The notes: generated by a model not told the origin, from the sequence alone. Numbered from the stretch's first letter, positions 23,085 through 33,391 are shown. The stretch: DNA of 64,000 bases from Pseudomonas promysalinigenes (GCF_014269025.2 NZ_CP077094.1:682001-746000), one strand, 5' to 3'. A program made the numbers and translations.

Positions 23085-23107
23085 ATGGGCGCTTCGCCCA
23101 TTTTTTA
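23085..23107 (+). terminator. Second terminator-like hairpin just before rimP
   Basis: ATGGGCG-CTT-CGCCCAT followed by TTTTT, ending about 29 nt before the rimP start. As a leader terminator it could serve as a control point for the rimP-nusA-infB operon, whose product NusA acts on termination. Function inferred. Confidence 0.75.
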
Positions 23108-23135
23108 TTTGCACAGCATGCACGAGGGGGTTCAG

Positions 23136-23594
23136 GTGTCGAGCAAGCTAGAACAGTTGCAGGCCTTGTTGGCCCCGGTGGTCGAGGGTCTGGGCTATCA
23201 GTGCTGGGGGATCGAGTTCGTATCCCAGGGTAAGCATTCGGTACTGCGCATCTATATCGACAAGGAAGGTGGCATCCTGGTGGACGACTGCGAAGCGGTC
23301 AGCCGGCAGGCCAGCGCGATCCTCGATGTGGAAGATCCTATTAGCAGCGAATATACCCTTGAGGTCTCCTCTCCAGGCATGGATCGCCCACTGTTCACGT
23401 TGGAACAGTTTGCCTCGCATGCCGGCGAACAAGTGAAGATCAAGCTGCGTTCACCCTTCGAGGGTCGTCGTAACTTCCAGGGCCTTCTCCGTGGTGTGGA
23501 GGAGCAGGATGTGGTGGTTCAGGTGGACAACCAAGAGTTCCTGCTGCCGATCGACTCGATCGACAAGGCCAATATTATTCCCAGTTTTGACTGA
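23136..23594 (+). CDS. rimP: Ribosome maturation factor RimP
   Basis: A 152-residue 30S assembly factor (formerly YhbC/p15a). It has the [20 protein letters not shown] strand set, then the acidic [19 protein letters not shown] and the conserved SSPGMDRPL motif; the C-terminal SH3-like domain follows. The GTG at 23136 follows GAGGGGG at 23124-23130; the upstream in-frame ATG at 23085 lies inside a terminator hairpin and is unlikely. First gene of the rimP-nusA-infB-rbfA-truB-rpsO-pnp operon. Confidence 0.96.
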   Translation: MSSKLEQLQALLAPVVEGLGYQCWGIEFVSQGKHSVLRIYIDKEGGILVDDCEAVSRQASAILDVEDPISSEYTLEVSSPGMDRPLFTLEQFASHAGEQVKIKLRSPFEGRRNFQGLLRGVEEQDVVVQVDNQEFLLPIDSIDKANIIPSFD

Positions 23595-23653
23595 GACGTG
23601 CCGGGCCCGGCGGATTATCCGGGCCCAATGGCTTGCGCAAGGCGAGGCGTACG

Positions 23654-25135
23654 ATGAGCAAAGAAGTACTGCTGGTTGTTGAATCGGTATCCAACGAAAA
23701 AGGTGTACCGCCCGGCGTCATTTTCGAAGCGCTGGAGGTGGCCCTGGCCACTGCAACCAAAAAACGTTTTGAGGACGAAGTCGACCTGCGTGTGGAAATC
23801 AACCGCCACACCGGTAGCTACGAAACGTTCCGTCGCTGGACCGTGGTCGACGAAAACGACCTGGACGATCCTGCGATCGAAACCTGGCTGGACAAGATCA
23901 AGGACACGCATCCGGAAGCCAAAATCGGTGATGTGATCGAAGAAAAGATCGAGTCCATCGAGTTCGGCCGTATCGCCGCGCAGACCGCCAAGCAGGTCAT
24001 CGTGCAGAAGGTCCGTGAAGCCGAGCGCGCCCAGGTGGTCGACGCCTACCGCGAGCGGGTCAACGAGATCATCTCCGGCACCGTCAAGAAAGTTACCCGC
24101 GACAACGTCATCGTTGACCTGGGCAACAACGCCGAGGCCCTGTTGGCCCGCGAAGACATCATTCCACGTGAGACCTTCCGAGTCGGTGTACGCTTGCGTG
24201 CCCTGCTCAAGGAAATCCGCACCGAGAACCGCGGCCCTCAGCTGATTCTGTCGCGTACTGCGCCACAGATGCTGATCGAGCTGTTCCGCATCGAAGTGCC
24301 GGAAATCGCCGAAGGCCTCATCGAAGTCATGGCAGCCTCCCGTGATCCGGGTTCGCGTGCCAAGATCGCCGTCCGCTCCAAGGACAAGCGTATCGATCCG
24401 CAAGGTGCCTGCATCGGCATGCGTGGTTCGCGCGTCCAGGCCGTATCCGGCGAGCTGGGTGGTGAGCGTGTGGATATCGTCCTGTGGGACGAGAACCCGG
24501 CGCAGTTCGTCATCAACGCCATGTCGCCGGCTGAAGTCGCGGCGATCATCGTTGATGAAGATGCCCATGCAATGGACATCGCCGTCGCCGAAGACAACCT
24601 GGCCCAGGCCATTGGCCGTGGTGGTCAGAACGTTCGCCTGGCCAGTCAGCTGACTGGCTGGACCCTGAACGTGATGACCGAGAAGGACATCCAGGCCAAG
24701 CAACAGGCTGAAACCGGTGACATCCTGCGCAATTTCATCGAAGAGTTGGAAGTCGACGAGGAGCTGGCCCAAGTGCTGGTCGACGAAGGCTTCACCAGCC
24801 TCGAAGAAATTGCCTACGTACCGTTGGAAGAAATGCTCAACATCGATGGCTTTGACGAAGATATCGTCAATGAGCTGCGCGCTCGTGCCAAGGACCGTTT
24901 GTTGACCAAGGCCATCGCTACCGAAGAAAAACTGGCAGACGCTCATCCGTCCGAAGACCTGCTCTCCCTCGAGGGCATGGACAAGGACCTGGCAGCGGAA
25001 CTGGCGGTGCGCGGCGTGGTTAACCGCGAAGACCTGGCCGAGCAGTCGATTGACGACCTGCTCGACATCGACGGCATCGACGAAGAGCGTGCCGGCAAGT
25101 TGATCATGGCCGCCCGAGCCCACTGGTTCGAGTAA
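23654..25135 (+). CDS. nusA: Transcription termination/antitermination factor NusA
   Basis: A 493-residue NusA. N-terminal RNA-polymerase-binding domain (about 1-125), S1 domain (about 135-200, [18 protein letters not shown]), KH1 and KH2 (about 230-345, with [11 protein letters not shown] and [11 protein letters not shown]xxG loops), and two C-terminal acidic repeats (about 365-490) rich in Glu/Asp/Leu. It controls pausing, intrinsic and Rho-dependent termination. ATG 23654 fits the family start [18 protein letters not shown]. Confidence 0.98.
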   Translation: MSKEVLLVVESVSNEKGVPPGVIFEALEVALATATKKRFEDEVDLRVEINRHTGSYETFRRWTVVDENDLDDPAIETWLDKIKDTHPEAKIGDVIEEKIESIEFGRIAAQTAKQVIVQKVREAERAQVVDAYRERVNEIISGTVKKVTRDNVIVDLGNNAEALLAREDIIPRETFRVGVRLRALLKEIRTENRGPQLILSRTAPQMLIELFRIEVPEIAEGLIEVMAASRDPGSRAKIAVRSKDKRIDPQGACIGMRGSRVQAVSGELGGERVDIVLWDENPAQFVINAMSPAEVAAIIVDEDAHAMDIAVAEDNLAQAIGRGGQNVRLASQLTGWTLNVMTEKDIQAKQQAETGDILRNFIEELEVDEELAQVLVDEGFTSLEEIAYVPLEEMLNIDGFDEDIVNELRARAKDRLLTKAIATEEKLADAHPSEDLLSLEGMDKDLAAELAVRGVVNREDLAEQSIDDLLDIDGIDEERAGKLIMAARAHWFE

Positions 25136-25162
25136 TTAGGCGCGGCCTGAGGAGAGAAGTGC

Positions 25163-27700
25163 ATGACGCAAGTCACGGTGAAAGAACTGGCCCAAGAGGT
25201 CGAGGCACCGGTAGAGCGCCTGCTGCAGCAGATGCGTGAGGCAGGTCTGCCGCACACCGACGCCGGTCAGGTAGTGACCGACAATGAGAAGCAGACTCTG
25301 CTGACCCATTTGAAAAGCAGCCACAAGAGCAAGGCGGAAGAGCCGCGCAAGATTACCTTGCAGCGCAAAACCACCAGCACCCTGCGTGTCGCCGGTAGCA
25401 AGAGCATTAGCGTAGAAGTACGCAAGAAGAAAGTTTTCGTGCAGCGCAGCCAGGAAGAAATCCAGGCTGAGCAAAAACGTGAGCTCGATGAGCGCCGCGC
25501 GGCTGAAAATGCCGCTCGCGAAAAGGTCGAGGCCGAAGTGCGCCAGCGCAATGAAGAGCAGGCTCGCCGTCAGGCGCAAGCCACTGCCTCCACTGCGGCG
25601 CCTGCCGCCAAGGCTGAGCCCGCGCCGGCACCAGCTCCAGCTCCGGTCGTGGCCGACGCACCAGCGTCCGAAGACGCCGCAGCCCGTGCTGCCGAGCGCA
25701 AGAAGGACGAAGCCCGTCGCAACGAAGGCCGCACCCGTGACGAAGACCGTCGTGGTGGCGAGCGTCGTGGCGAAGCGCCACGTGTGTCGATCAAGGTCAA
25801 GGTCAAGGAGAAGGAAAAAGCTCCGACCCCTCGTGCCGCGCCACGCACCACCGATGAAGAGAGCGATGGCGTACGCCGTGGCCGCGGTGGCAAGAGCAAG
25901 CTGAAGAAACGCAACCAGCACGGCTTCCAGAACCCGACCGGCCCCGTCATCCGTGACGTGACCATCGGCGAGACCATTACCGTCTCCGAGCTTGCCAACC
26001 AGATGTCCGTCAAGGGCGCCGAAGTGGTCAAGTTCATGTTCAAGCTGGGTACGCCGGTCACCATCAACCAGGTGCTCGACCGGGAAACCGCTCAGCTGGT
26101 CGCCGAAGAACTGGGCCACAAAGTGACCCTGGTTAGCGATACCGCCCTGGAAGACTCCCTGGCCGAGTCGCTGAAGTTCGAAGGTGAAGTTGAATCCCGC
26201 GCGCCGGTCGTCACCGTCATGGGTCACGTTGACCATGGCAAGACCTCGCTGCTCGACTACATCCGTCGTGCCAAGGTAGCTGCCGGCGAAGCCGGTGGTA
26301 TCACCCAGCACATCGGTGCCTACCACGTGGAAACCGACCGCGGCATGGTCACCTTCCTCGATACCCCAGGCCACGCCGCGTTCACCGCGATGCGTGCCCG
26401 TGGTGCCAAGGCCACCGACATCGTCATCCTGGTAGTGGCGGCGGACGACGGCGTGATGCCACAGACCCGCGAGGCCGTTCAGCATGCCAAGGCAGCTGGC
26501 GTTCCGCTGGTGGTTGCAGTGAACAAGATCGATAAGCCTGGTGCCGACCTCGATCGCATTCGCAACGAACTGGCCGTCGAAGGCGTAACCTCCGAGGACT
26601 GGGGTGGTGACACGCCATTCGTCAAGGTTTCGGCGAAGATGGGTACCGGTGTCGACGAGCTGCTTGAAGCCGTCCTGCTGCAGGCCGAGATCCTCGAGCT
26701 GACCGCTACTCCGACCGCTCCTGGTCGTGGCGTGGTGGTCGAATCGCGCCTGGACAAGGGCCGTGGCCCGGTGGCAACCATCCTGGTTCAGGACGGTACC
26801 CTGCGTCAGGGCGACATGGTCCTGTGCGGCTCCAACTATGGCCGCGTGCGTGCCATGCTCGACGAGAACGGCAAGCCTGTGAAGCAAGCCGGCCCGTCGA
26901 TCCCGGTCGAGATTCTTGGCCTGGACGGTACCCCGGAAGCCGGTGACGAGCTGTCCGTGGTTGCCGACGAGAAGAAGGCCCGCGAAGTTGCCCTGTTCCG
27001 TCAAGGCAAGTACCGCGAGGTCAAGCTGGCCCGTGCTCACGCCGGCAAGCTGGAAAACATCTTCGAGACCATGGGTCAGGAAGAGAAGAAGACCCTCAAC
27101 ATCGTCCTCAAGACCGACGTTCGCGGCTCCCTGGAAGCACTGCAGGGTTCGCTGTCGGGCCTGGGCAACGACGAAGTTCAGGTACGCGTGATCGGTGGCG
27201 GCGTCGGTGGTATCACCGAAAGCGACGCCAACCTGGCGCTGGCTTCGAATGCAGTACTGTTCGGCTTCAACGTGCGTGCCGATGCCGGTGCGCGCAAGAT
27301 CGTCGAGCAGGAAGGTCTGGATATGCGTTACTACAACGTGATCTACGACATCATCGAAGACGTCAAGAAGGCTCTGACCGGCATGCTCGGCAGCGATGTT
27401 CGCGAGAACATCCTGGGTGTGGCCGAAGTGCGTGACGTGTTCCGTTCGCCGAAGTTCGGCGCCATCGCTGGCTGTATGGTCATCGAAGGTACCGTGTACC
27501 GCAACCGTCCGATCCGCGTACTGCGCGAAGACGTTGTGATCTTCGAAGGCGAGCTGGAATCGCTGCGTCGCTTCAAGGACGACGCTGCCGAAGTGCGTTC
27601 GGGCATGGAGTGCGGTATTGGCGTCAAGAGCTACAACGACGTCAAGGTCGGCGACAAGATCGAAGTCTTCGAGAAAGTCCAGGTTGCTCGTACCCTCTAA
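25163..27700 (+). CDS. infB: Translation initiation factor IF-2
   Basis: An 845-residue IF-2. An N-terminal IF2N domain (about 1-55) is followed by a long charged Ala/Glu/Arg/Lys region (about 95-250), then the GTPase with [17 protein letters not shown] and NKIDK, and the fMet-tRNA-binding C-terminal domains. It places initiator tRNA on the 30S subunit; the initiator tRNA gene is in the same cluster. The N-terminal low-complexity region explains the very long opposite-strand open frame. Confidence 0.98.
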   Translation: MTQVTVKELAQEVEAPVERLLQQMREAGLPHTDAGQVVTDNEKQTLLTHLKSSHKSKAEEPRKITLQRKTTSTLRVAGSKSISVEVRKKKVFVQRSQEEIQAEQKRELDERRAAENAAREKVEAEVRQRNEEQARRQAQATASTAAPAAKAEPAPAPAPAPVVADAPASEDAAARAAERKKDEARRNEGRTRDEDRRGGERRGEAPRVSIKVKVKEKEKAPTPRAAPRTTDEESDGVRRGRGGKSKLKKRNQHGFQNPTGPVIRDVTIGETITVSELANQMSVKGAEVVKFMFKLGTPVTINQVLDRETAQLVAEELGHKVTLVSDTALEDSLAESLKFEGEVESRAPVVTVMGHVDHGKTSLLDYIRRAKVAAGEAGGITQHIGAYHVETDRGMVTFLDTPGHAAFTAMRARGAKATDIVILVVAADDGVMPQTREAVQHAKAAGVPLVVAVNKIDKPGADLDRIRNELAVEGVTSEDWGGDTPFVKVSAKMGTGVDELLEAVLLQAEILELTATPTAPGRGVVVESRLDKGRGPVATILVQDGTLRQGDMVLCGSNYGRVRAMLDENGKPVKQAGPSIPVEILGLDGTPEAGDELSVVADEKKAREVALFRQGKYREVKLARAHAGKLENIFETMGQEEKKTLNIVLKTDVRGSLEALQGSLSGLGNDEVQVRVIGGGVGGITESDANLALASNAVLFGFNVRADAGARKIVEQEGLDMRYYNVIYDIIEDVKKALTGMLGSDVRENILGVAEVRDVFRSPKFGAIAGCMVIEGTVYRNRPIRVLREDVVIFEGELESLRRFKDDAAEVRSGMECGIGVKSYNDVKVGDKIEVFEKVQVARTL

Positions 27701-27710
27701 GGGAGAGCAG

Positions 27711-27787
27711 GGCGCCAGCCCCCGCCGCAGGGCGGTGGGCAGCGCCTCAGTAGGTAGCGCCCGGTCAGGCACCCGCCTCACCGGGCG
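27711..27787 (+). other. Two strong hairpins between infB and rbfA
   Basis: The first is GGCGC (27711) with CCCGCC-GCAG-GGCGGTGGGC inside, closing at GCGCC (27742-27746). The second is CGCCCGGT plus AGGC, loop ACCC, GCCT plus ACCGGGCG (27758-27787), with one bulged C on each side. There is no proper T-run, so RNA processing or stability sites inside the operon mRNA are more likely than full terminators. Confidence 0.7.
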
Positions 27788-27816
27788 TTTGCCGCTTTAA
27801 GTTACAGGTAGCAAGA

Positions 27817-28215
27817 ATGGCCAAAGAATACAGCCGTACCCAACGTATCGGGGATCAGATGCAGCGTGAGCTGGCCGAGCTGATCCGCCGTGAAGTCAAG
27901 GACCCACGCGTCGGCCTGGTGACCATCACCGCCGTGGATGTCAGCCGCGACCTGGGCCATGCCAAGGTCTTCATCACCGTCATGGGCGAAGAAGCGCCAG
28001 ACGCCGTGCAGCAGTCGCTCAAGGCCTTGAACAGCGCCGCCAGCTTCCTGCGCCTGCACCTGGGCCGCTCGATGCAGCTTCGCAGCGTGCCGCAACTGCA
28101 CTTCCACTTCGATGAAAGTGTCAGCCGCGGTGTTCACCTGTCGGCGCTGATCGAGCGTGCAGTGGCCGAAGACCGCCTGCACAAGGATGCCGACGAGCCG
28201 GACGCCAAGGAGTAA
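27817..28215 (+). CDS. rbfA: Ribosome-binding factor A
   Basis: A 132-residue KH-like RNA-binding protein needed for 16S rRNA 5'-end maturation and cold growth. Visible: [47 protein letters not shown], and [15 protein letters not shown] near the C-terminus. truB starts 3 bp after its stop. Confidence 0.97.
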   Translation: MAKEYSRTQRIGDQMQRELAELIRREVKDPRVGLVTITAVDVSRDLGHAKVFITVMGEEAPDAVQQSLKALNSAASFLRLHLGRSMQLRSVPQLHFHFDESVSRGVHLSALIERAVAEDRLHKDADEPDAKE

Positions 28216-28218
28216 GCG

Positions 28219-29136
28219 GTGGCCCAGGTCAAACGTATCCGCCGCAACGTCAGCGGCATCATCCTGCTCGACAAGCCGCTGGGTTTCACTTCCAATGCTG
28301 CGCTGCAGAAAGTCCGCTGGCTGCTCAATGCCGAGAAGGCTGGCCACACCGGCAGCCTCGACCCGCTGGCAACTGGCGTGCTGCCACTGTGCTTCGGTGA
28401 GGCCACCAAGTTTTCGCAGTACTTGCTCGATTCCGACAAGGGCTACGAAACGGTCATGCAGATGGGGCAGACTACTACTACTGCCGACGCCGAAGGCGAA
28501 GTCCTGCAGACCCGCGAAGTGACCGTTGGTCGCGCCGACATCGAAGCCGTGATCCCGCGTTTTCGCGGGGAAATCCGTCAGGTACCGCCGATGTACTCGG
28601 CACTCAAGCGCGACGGCCAGCCGCTTTACAAGCTGGCGCGTGCAGGAGAGGTAGTGGAGCGCGAGGCGCGTTCTGTTACTATTGGCCGCTTGGAGCTGCT
28701 CGAGTGCGAAGGCACCCGCGCGCGGTTGTCGGTAGGCTGCAGCAAAGGCACCTATATCCGTACCCTGGTAGAGGATATCGGTGAGGCGCTAGGCTGCGGT
28801 GCATACGTCGCCGAGCTGCGCCGCACCCAGGCCGGGCCCTTCGCCCTGGCCCAGACGGTTACCCTCGAGGAACTCGAGCAGGCCCACGCCGAAGGCGGAA
28901 ATGAGGCGCTCGACCGCTTCCTGATGCCGTCCGACAGTGGGCTGCAAGACTGGCCCCTGGTGTGCCTGTCCGAGCACAGCGCGTTCTACTGGCTGCATGG
29001 CCAGGCAGTGCGGGCGCCGGATGCACCGCAGTTCGGCATGGTCCGCGTACAGGATCACAATGCCCGCTTCATCGGTATCGGTGAAGTGAGCGAAGACGGG
29101 CGCATCGCGCCGCGTCGACTGATTCGGTCGGAATGA
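28219..29136 (+). CDS. truB: tRNA pseudouridine-55 synthase
   Basis: A 305-residue TruB. The GTG start at 28219 follows AAGGAG-like sequence at the end of rbfA. It has [18 protein letters not shown], the catalytic Asp in [37 protein letters not shown] and [19 protein letters not shown], with a C-terminal PUA-like domain. It makes psi55 in the T arm of tRNAs. Confidence 0.97.
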   Translation: MAQVKRIRRNVSGIILLDKPLGFTSNAALQKVRWLLNAEKAGHTGSLDPLATGVLPLCFGEATKFSQYLLDSDKGYETVMQMGQTTTTADAEGEVLQTREVTVGRADIEAVIPRFRGEIRQVPPMYSALKRDGQPLYKLARAGEVVEREARSVTIGRLELLECEGTRARLSVGCSKGTYIRTLVEDIGEALGCGAYVAELRRTQAGPFALAQTVTLEELEQAHAEGGNEALDRFLMPSDSGLQDWPLVCLSEHSAFYWLHGQAVRAPDAPQFGMVRVQDHNARFIGIGEVSEDGRIAPRRLIRSE

Positions 29137-29284
29137 CCGAAACCATCGGCCGAGGCTTGTGCCGAAACCGGTGGGCGAGGGTGGCTGTTAGTAGGCACGG
29201 TCACAACTCATTTTATTAATACAGGGTTCAGTCCCTGGCCTATTGGAGCCTGCTTGCAGGATCCGTTGAATTTGGAGAAGCCTC

Positions 29285-29554
29285 ATGGCCCTCAGCGTTG
29301 AAGAAAAAGCTCAGATCGTTGCCGATTACCAGCAAGCCGCCGGCGATACCGGTAGCCCGGAAGTGCAGGTTGCTCTGCTGACCGCCAACATCAACAAGCT
29401 GCAAGGCCACTTCAAGGCCAACGATAAAGACCACCACTCCCGTCGTGGTCTGATCCGTATGGTCAACCAGCGTCGTAAGCTGCTGGATTACCTGAAGGGC
29501 AAAGACACCACTCGTTACAGCGCCCTGATCGGTCGCCTGGGCCTGCGTCGCTAA
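29285..29554 (+). CDS. rpsO: 30S ribosomal protein S15
   Basis: An 89-residue S15: [30 protein letters not shown] segment (here [20 protein letters not shown]) and the C-terminal [12 protein letters not shown]. It binds the 16S central domain. The 148-bp leader has two small dyads (e.g. GGTTCAGTCCCTGG near 29224) where S15 autoregulation could act, as in E. coli; I cannot prove the structure. Confidence 0.98.
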   Translation: MALSVEEKAQIVADYQQAAGDTGSPEVQVALLTANINKLQGHFKANDKDHHSRRGLIRMVNQRRKLLDYLKGKDTTRYSALIGRLGLRR

Positions 29555-29579
29555 TAGCGGCCTGGTCAGTGGTGTGCAT

Positions 29580-29706
29580 GGCGTGTCGCAAGCTTCGGCT
29601 ATGCTGCTTTGCAGTATCGCCGTCGGGCACGCCACGCGTATCTGCGAGGTTGGCAGCCTGGTTGTGCTGAGCGGTTTTCCGCGCAGCGGCCAGGCTCCCA
29701 ACCTCG
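29580..29706 (+). promoter_or_regulatory. rpsO-pnp double hairpin, likely RNase III processing site
   Basis: 29645-29706 folds into a 62-nt stem: CGAGGTTGG and AGCCTGG pair with CCAGGCT and CCAACCTCG, enclosing an inner GCTGAGCGG-TTTT-CCGCGCAGC hairpin. A second structure (29580-29633) is closed by GGCGTG/CACGCC and holds ATGCTGC-TTT-GCAGTAT. In E. coli the pnp leader hairpin is cut by RNase III and then PNPase represses its own synthesis; this stem is the expected counterpart. Confidence 0.8.
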
Positions 29707-29804
29707 TGTTGTATCTGGACGGTCAATGGGGCCGATTCCCCGTTCTGCCCAAGAATTCGCAAGAAACCAGTTCCCCCAGAGCCACTGAAAAAAGGTAGGA
29801 AACC

Positions 29805-31910
29805 GTGAACCCGGTAATCAAGAAATTCCAGTTCGGTCAATCGACCGTTACTCTCGAAACGGGCCGTATTGCCCGTCAGGCAACCGGCGCCGTGCTGGTT
29901 ACCGTCGACAACGATGTCACCGTGCTGGTGACCGTGGTCGGCGCCAAGCAGGCCGACCCAGGCAAGGGCTTCTTCCCTCTGTCTGTCCACTACCAGGAAA
30001 AGACCTACGCTGCCGGCAAGATCCCAGGTGGCTTCTTCAAGCGTGAAGGCCGTCCTTCCGAGAAAGAGACGCTGACCTCGCGCCTGATCGACCGTCCGAT
30101 CCGCCCGCTGTTCCCAGAAGGCTTCATGAACGAAGTGCAGGTCGTCTGCACCGTGGTTTCGACCAGCAAGAAGACCGACCCGGACATCGCAGCGATGATC
30201 GGTACCTCGGCCGCCCTGGCGATCTCCGGTATTCCGTTCGAAGGCCCGATCGGCGCAGCCCGCGTTGCCTTCCACGAAAGCACTGGCTACCTGCTGAACC
30301 CGACTTACGAGCAACTGGCTGCCTCGAGCCTGGACATGGTTGTTGCCGGTACTTCCGACGCCGTGCTGATGGTTGAGTCCGAAGCACAAGAGCTGACCGA
30401 AGACCAGATGCTGGGCGCAGTACTGTTCGCCCACGACGAATTCCAGGCGGTCATCCAGGCGGTCAAGGAGCTGGCTGCAGAAGCTGGCAAGCCAACCTGG
30501 GACTGGAAACCGGCCGTTGCCAACACCGAGCTGTTCAACGCCATCCGCGCCGAATTCGGCGAAGCCGTTTCCCAGGGCTACACCATCACCGTCAAGGCTG
30601 ACCGCTATGCGCGCCTGGGCGAGCTGCGTGATCAGGCCGTTGCCAAGTTCTCCGGTGAGGAAGGCCAGCCGTCGGCTGCTGAAGTCAAAGAGATCTTCGG
30701 CGAAATCGAATACCGCACCGTGCGCGAAAACATCGTCAACGGCAAGCCTCGTATCGACGGCCGCGACACCAAGACCGTGCGCCCGCTGAACATCGAAGTT
30801 GGCGTGCTGCCCAAGACTCACGGTTCGGCGCTGTTCACCCGTGGCGAAACTCAGGCCCTGGTCGTTGCGACCCTGGGTACTGCACGTGATGCCCAACTGC
30901 TGGACACCCTCGAAGGCGAGAAAAAAGACCCGTTCATGCTGCACTACAACTTCCCACCGTTCTCGGTAGGCGAGTGTGGCCGCATGGGTGGTGCTGGCCG
31001 CCGCGAAATCGGTCACGGCCGCCTGGCCCGTCGTTCGGTACAGGCCATGCTGCCTGCTGCCGACGTGTTCCCGTACACCATCCGTGTAGTGTCGGAAATC
31101 ACCGAATCCAACGGTTCCAGCTCCATGGCTTCGGTCTGCGGTGCCTCCCTGGCGCTGATGGACGCTGGCGTGCCGATGAAGGCGCCGGTTGCCGGTATCG
31201 CTATGGGCCTGGTCAAGGAAGGCGAGAAATTCGCAGTCCTGACCGACATTCTGGGTGACGAAGACCACCTGGGCGACATGGACTTCAAGGTAGCCGGTAC
31301 CGCCAAAGGCGTGACCGCGCTGCAGATGGACATCAAGATCAACGGCATCACCGAAGAAATCATGGAGATCGCCCTGGGCCAAGCCCTGGAAGCGCGCCTG
31401 AACATCCTCGGTCAGATGAACCAGATCATTGGCCAGTCGCGTACCGAACTGTCGGCCAACGCCCCGACCATGATCGCGATGAAGATCGACACCGACAAGA
31501 TCCGTGACGTCATCGGCAAGGGCGGCGCGACCATTCGCGCCATCTGCGAAGAAACCAAGGCTTCGATCGACATCGAAGACGACGGCTCGATCAAGATCTT
31601 CGGCGAAACCAAAGATGCGGCAGAAGCTGCCAAGCAGCGTATTCTGGGCATCACCGCCGAGGCCGAGATCGGCAAGATCTACGTCGGCAAGGTCGAGCGC
31701 ATCGTCGACTTCGGCGCCTTCGTCAACATCCTGCCAGGCAAAGACGGCCTGGTGCACATCTCGATGCTGAGCGACGCTCGTGTCGAGAAAGTGACCGATG
31801 TGCTGAAAGAAGGCCAGGAAGTTGAGGTATTGGTACTGGACGTGGACAACCGCGGCCGTATCAAGCTGTCGATCAAGGACGTAGCTGCAGCCAAGGCTTC
31901 GGGCGTCTAA
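29805..31910 (+). CDS. pnp: Polynucleotide phosphorylase
   Basis: A 701-residue PNPase: two RNase PH-like domains (first with [20 protein letters not shown]; second, catalytic, with [21 protein letters not shown] and [22 protein letters not shown]), then KH (about 555-615, [19 protein letters not shown]) and S1 (about 620-690, [21 protein letters not shown] split across the domain start). It degrades RNA 3'-5' with phosphate and is part of the degradosome. GTG start at 29805 after AGGTAGGA. The long structured leader suggests autoregulation. Confidence 0.98.
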   Translation: MNPVIKKFQFGQSTVTLETGRIARQATGAVLVTVDNDVTVLVTVVGAKQADPGKGFFPLSVHYQEKTYAAGKIPGGFFKREGRPSEKETLTSRLIDRPIRPLFPEGFMNEVQVVCTVVSTSKKTDPDIAAMIGTSAALAISGIPFEGPIGAARVAFHESTGYLLNPTYEQLAASSLDMVVAGTSDAVLMVESEAQELTEDQMLGAVLFAHDEFQAVIQAVKELAAEAGKPTWDWKPAVANTELFNAIRAEFGEAVSQGYTITVKADRYARLGELRDQAVAKFSGEEGQPSAAEVKEIFGEIEYRTVRENIVNGKPRIDGRDTKTVRPLNIEVGVLPKTHGSALFTRGETQALVVATLGTARDAQLLDTLEGEKKDPFMLHYNFPPFSVGECGRMGGAGRREIGHGRLARRSVQAMLPAADVFPYTIRVVSEITESNGSSSMASVCGASLALMDAGVPMKAPVAGIAMGLVKEGEKFAVLTDILGDEDHLGDMDFKVAGTAKGVTALQMDIKINGITEEIMEIALGQALEARLNILGQMNQIIGQSRTELSANAPTMIAMKIDTDKIRDVIGKGGATIRAICEETKASIDIEDDGSIKIFGETKDAAEAAKQRILGITAEAEIGKIYVGKVERIVDFGAFVNILPGKDGLVHISMLSDARVEKVTDVLKEGQEVEVLVLDVDNRGRIKLSIKDVAAAKASGV

Positions 31911-31928
31911 GCGTCTGACCTGAGAACG

Positions 31929-31957
31929 AAAAAGGGCCCTTTGAGGGCCCTTTTTTT
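31929..31957 (+). terminator. pnp operon terminator
   Basis: AAAAAGGGCCCT-TTG-AGGGCCCTTTTTTT, a strong symmetrical intrinsic terminator. Confidence 0.93.
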
Positions 31958-32093
31958 ATGCGCTTCGGGAACCTTTTGCGGACTTGCATCTTGCATGCAG
32001 GTTTTTCCTGCTGATTGCAAAATGCACGACAAGCACCTTAGGTGAATTTATGTAAGTGTATGATTTATAAGGTAAATACTAAATTCTGAAAGC

Positions 32094-32110
32094 TGGCACA
32101 GCACATGCAA
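32094..32110 (+). promoter_or_regulatory. Sigma54-type promoter of the BON-domain gene (candidate)
   Basis: TGGCACAGCACATGCAA has GG at 32095-32096 and GC at 32107-32108 with the required 10 bases between, close to TGGCACG-N4-TTGCA. The start site would be near 32120, 54 nt before the ATG. An A/T-rich tract (32046-32090) lies just upstream, where IHF or an activator could bend DNA. Confidence 0.55.
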
Positions 32111-32173
32111 TCGTATAAGTACCTGCCGCCAGGACACACGGCGCAGACCTTTCGATAAACAGGAGTGACCCAA

Positions 32174-32524
32174 ATGAAGAAGTTCGCCATTGCTGCCGCT
32201 ACTGCTACCGCTCTGACCCTGACCATGGCTAACGCAGCGTTCGCCCAGCAGTCCACCCAGGCTCCAATGACCCTGGCTGCTGGCGAGATGACCAAAGCCA
32301 AGGAAGCTACCTCGGACACCTGGATCACCACCAAGGTTAAATCCGATCTGCTGACCGAGAAGGGCATCCCAGGCAGCGACATCAAGGTCGAGACCAACAA
32401 AGGTGTCGTATCCCTGTCGTCCACCACTGCTGTGACCGAATCTCAGAAAGAAATGGCCGTATCTATTGCCAAGAAAATCAAAGGCGTCAAAGCCGTTTCG
32501 GCTGACGGCCTGAAAGCCGAATAA
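32174..32524 (+). CDS. Periplasmic BON-domain protein
   Basis: A 116-residue exported protein. The ATG at 32174 follows AGGAG and starts a signal peptide MKKFAIAAATATALTLTMAN ending AAFA before QQ. A single BON domain follows: DTWITTKVKSDLLTEKGIPG, SDIKVETNKGVVSLSST, and AVSIAKKIKGVKAVS. BON proteins such as OsmY are osmotic or envelope stress proteins that bind phospholipid. The longer frame from GTG 32165 lacks a usable RBS. It stands alone between terminators, behind a sigma54-like promoter. Confidence 0.85.
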   Translation: MKKFAIAAATATALTLTMANAAFAQQSTQAPMTLAAGEMTKAKEATSDTWITTKVKSDLLTEKGIPGSDIKVETNKGVVSLSSTTAVTESQKEMAVSIAKKIKGVKAVSADGLKAE

Positions 32525-32565
32525 GGATTGTCCCGTCGGCCAAACGGATTTGGCCACTCATACCC

Positions 32566-32599
32566 AGCAAGCCCCGGTTATTACCGGGGCTTGCTTTTT
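32566..32599. terminator. Terminator after the BON gene
   Basis: GCAAGCCCCGGT-TATT-ACCGGGGCTTGC followed by TTTTT; sits between convergent genes. The plus-strand T-run is the better one. Confidence 0.93.
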
Positions 32600-32605
32600 G
32601 TGCAG

Positions 32606-32908
32606 TCAGAAGCCCGGGTTGCGGGCCACGACATCGCTCTCGAAGCATTCCTGCTCGAGGATCAGAGGTTCGACCAGGGGCCTGCTGTCACGAAAATGCG
32701 CAGTCTGAATATGCGCTTCGTACGCATCTACGTCGGTGTAGATTTCGTAGAGATAGATCACATCGGCATCCGCTCGGTCTTGTGAGACGTCGAATACCAG
32801 GCAACCCGGCTCATTTGCCACCGAGGCGGCCGCGTTGACTTTGATGGCGGTCAGAAATGCCTCGGCACAGCCAGCTTTGACGCGATTCTTGATGAACAGA
32901 CTGTACAC
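32606..32908 (-). CDS. ABM-domain (YgiN-like) monooxygenase family protein
   Basis: A 100-residue ferredoxin-like-fold protein of the antibiotic biosynthesis monooxygenase family: MYSLFIKNRVKAGCAEAFLT, NEPGCLVFDVSQD, VIYLYEIYTDVDAYEAHIQT. Relatives are quinol or small-phenol oxygenases, or heme/aldehyde-handling enzymes, often dimers; no substrate can be assigned. The GTG at 32908 follows AAGGAG at the right spacing; a TTG nine codons earlier is less likely. Divergent from the VOC gene across 60 bp with a palindrome, suggesting joint control. Confidence 0.78.
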   Translation of the reverse strand: MYSLFIKNRVKAGCAEAFLTAIKVNAAASVANEPGCLVFDVSQDRADADVIYLYEIYTDVDAYEAHIQTAHFRDSRPLVEPLILEQECFESDVVARNPGF

Positions 32909-32942
32909 AGCACGCTCCTTTTGTTTTAAATTCAATATAGAA

Positions 32943-32952
32943 TTGTATACAA
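32943..32952. promoter_or_regulatory. TTGTATACAA palindrome between the ABM and VOC genes
   Basis: A perfect 10-bp palindrome within ATTGTATACAAAA, next to A/T-rich promoter-like sequence (TATAGAAT at 32936-32943). FCD-type GntR regulators often bind TNGTNNACNA sites of this form. No regulator gene is adjacent. Confidence 0.5.
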
Positions 32953-32968
32953 AAACGGAGCCGCGCCA

Positions 32969-33382
32969 ATGTCTGATTTACCAGTTCGCCCGGGTCGCCT
33001 GAATGGCCTGCGCCACATCGCATTGTTGGTACCCAACCTTGAGGAGTGCGAGCGCTTTTATGTCGATGTAATGGGCATGAAGGTACTCAACCGCGCCAAT
33101 GAAGACCTGGTGTACCTGACCTGTGGCAATGACAACCTTTCGCTGGGGCGTGGGGCAGGGGTGGCCAATGGGCTGCAGACCCTGGACCATTACGGGTTCA
33201 TCGTCGATAGCGTGGAGGAACTGGAAGCCTGGTTCCACTACTTCAAGGCGCGGGGCGTGACCCTGCTGGACAAGCCATTCAACCATGGTGACGGCGCCCG
33301 CAGTTTCCACATACTCGACCCTGCTGGGAACAAGGTGCAGCCGCTGTATCACCCGGCAGTATCGGGCCAGCGGCTGGTGTAA
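32969..33382 (+). CDS. VOC-superfamily protein (glyoxalase/dioxygenase fold)
   Basis: A 137-residue vicinal-oxygen-chelate protein. Two beta-alpha-beta-beta-beta modules: LNGLRHIALLVPNLEECERF with the first metal His (LRHIAL), and TLDHYGFIVDSVEELEAWF with a second His; a Glu/Gln ligand would be near KVQPLYHP at the end. Members include extradiol dioxygenases, glyoxalases and fosfomycin-type enzymes. RBS GGAG lies before the ATG. Divergent partner of the ABM protein; a small-molecule (for example aromatic or quinone) oxidation role for the pair is only a guess. Confidence 0.8.
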   Translation: MSDLPVRPGRLNGLRHIALLVPNLEECERFYVDVMGMKVLNRANEDLVYLTCGNDNLSLGRGAGVANGLQTLDHYGFIVDSVEELEAWFHYFKARGVTLLDKPFNHGDGARSFHILDPAGNKVQPLYHPAVSGQRLV

Positions 33383-33391
33383 GCGTGAACT

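Noticed and set aside
29574..29798. 74-residue frame between rpsO and pnp
   Set aside because: Lies in the folded leader hairpins and has no ribosome-binding site.
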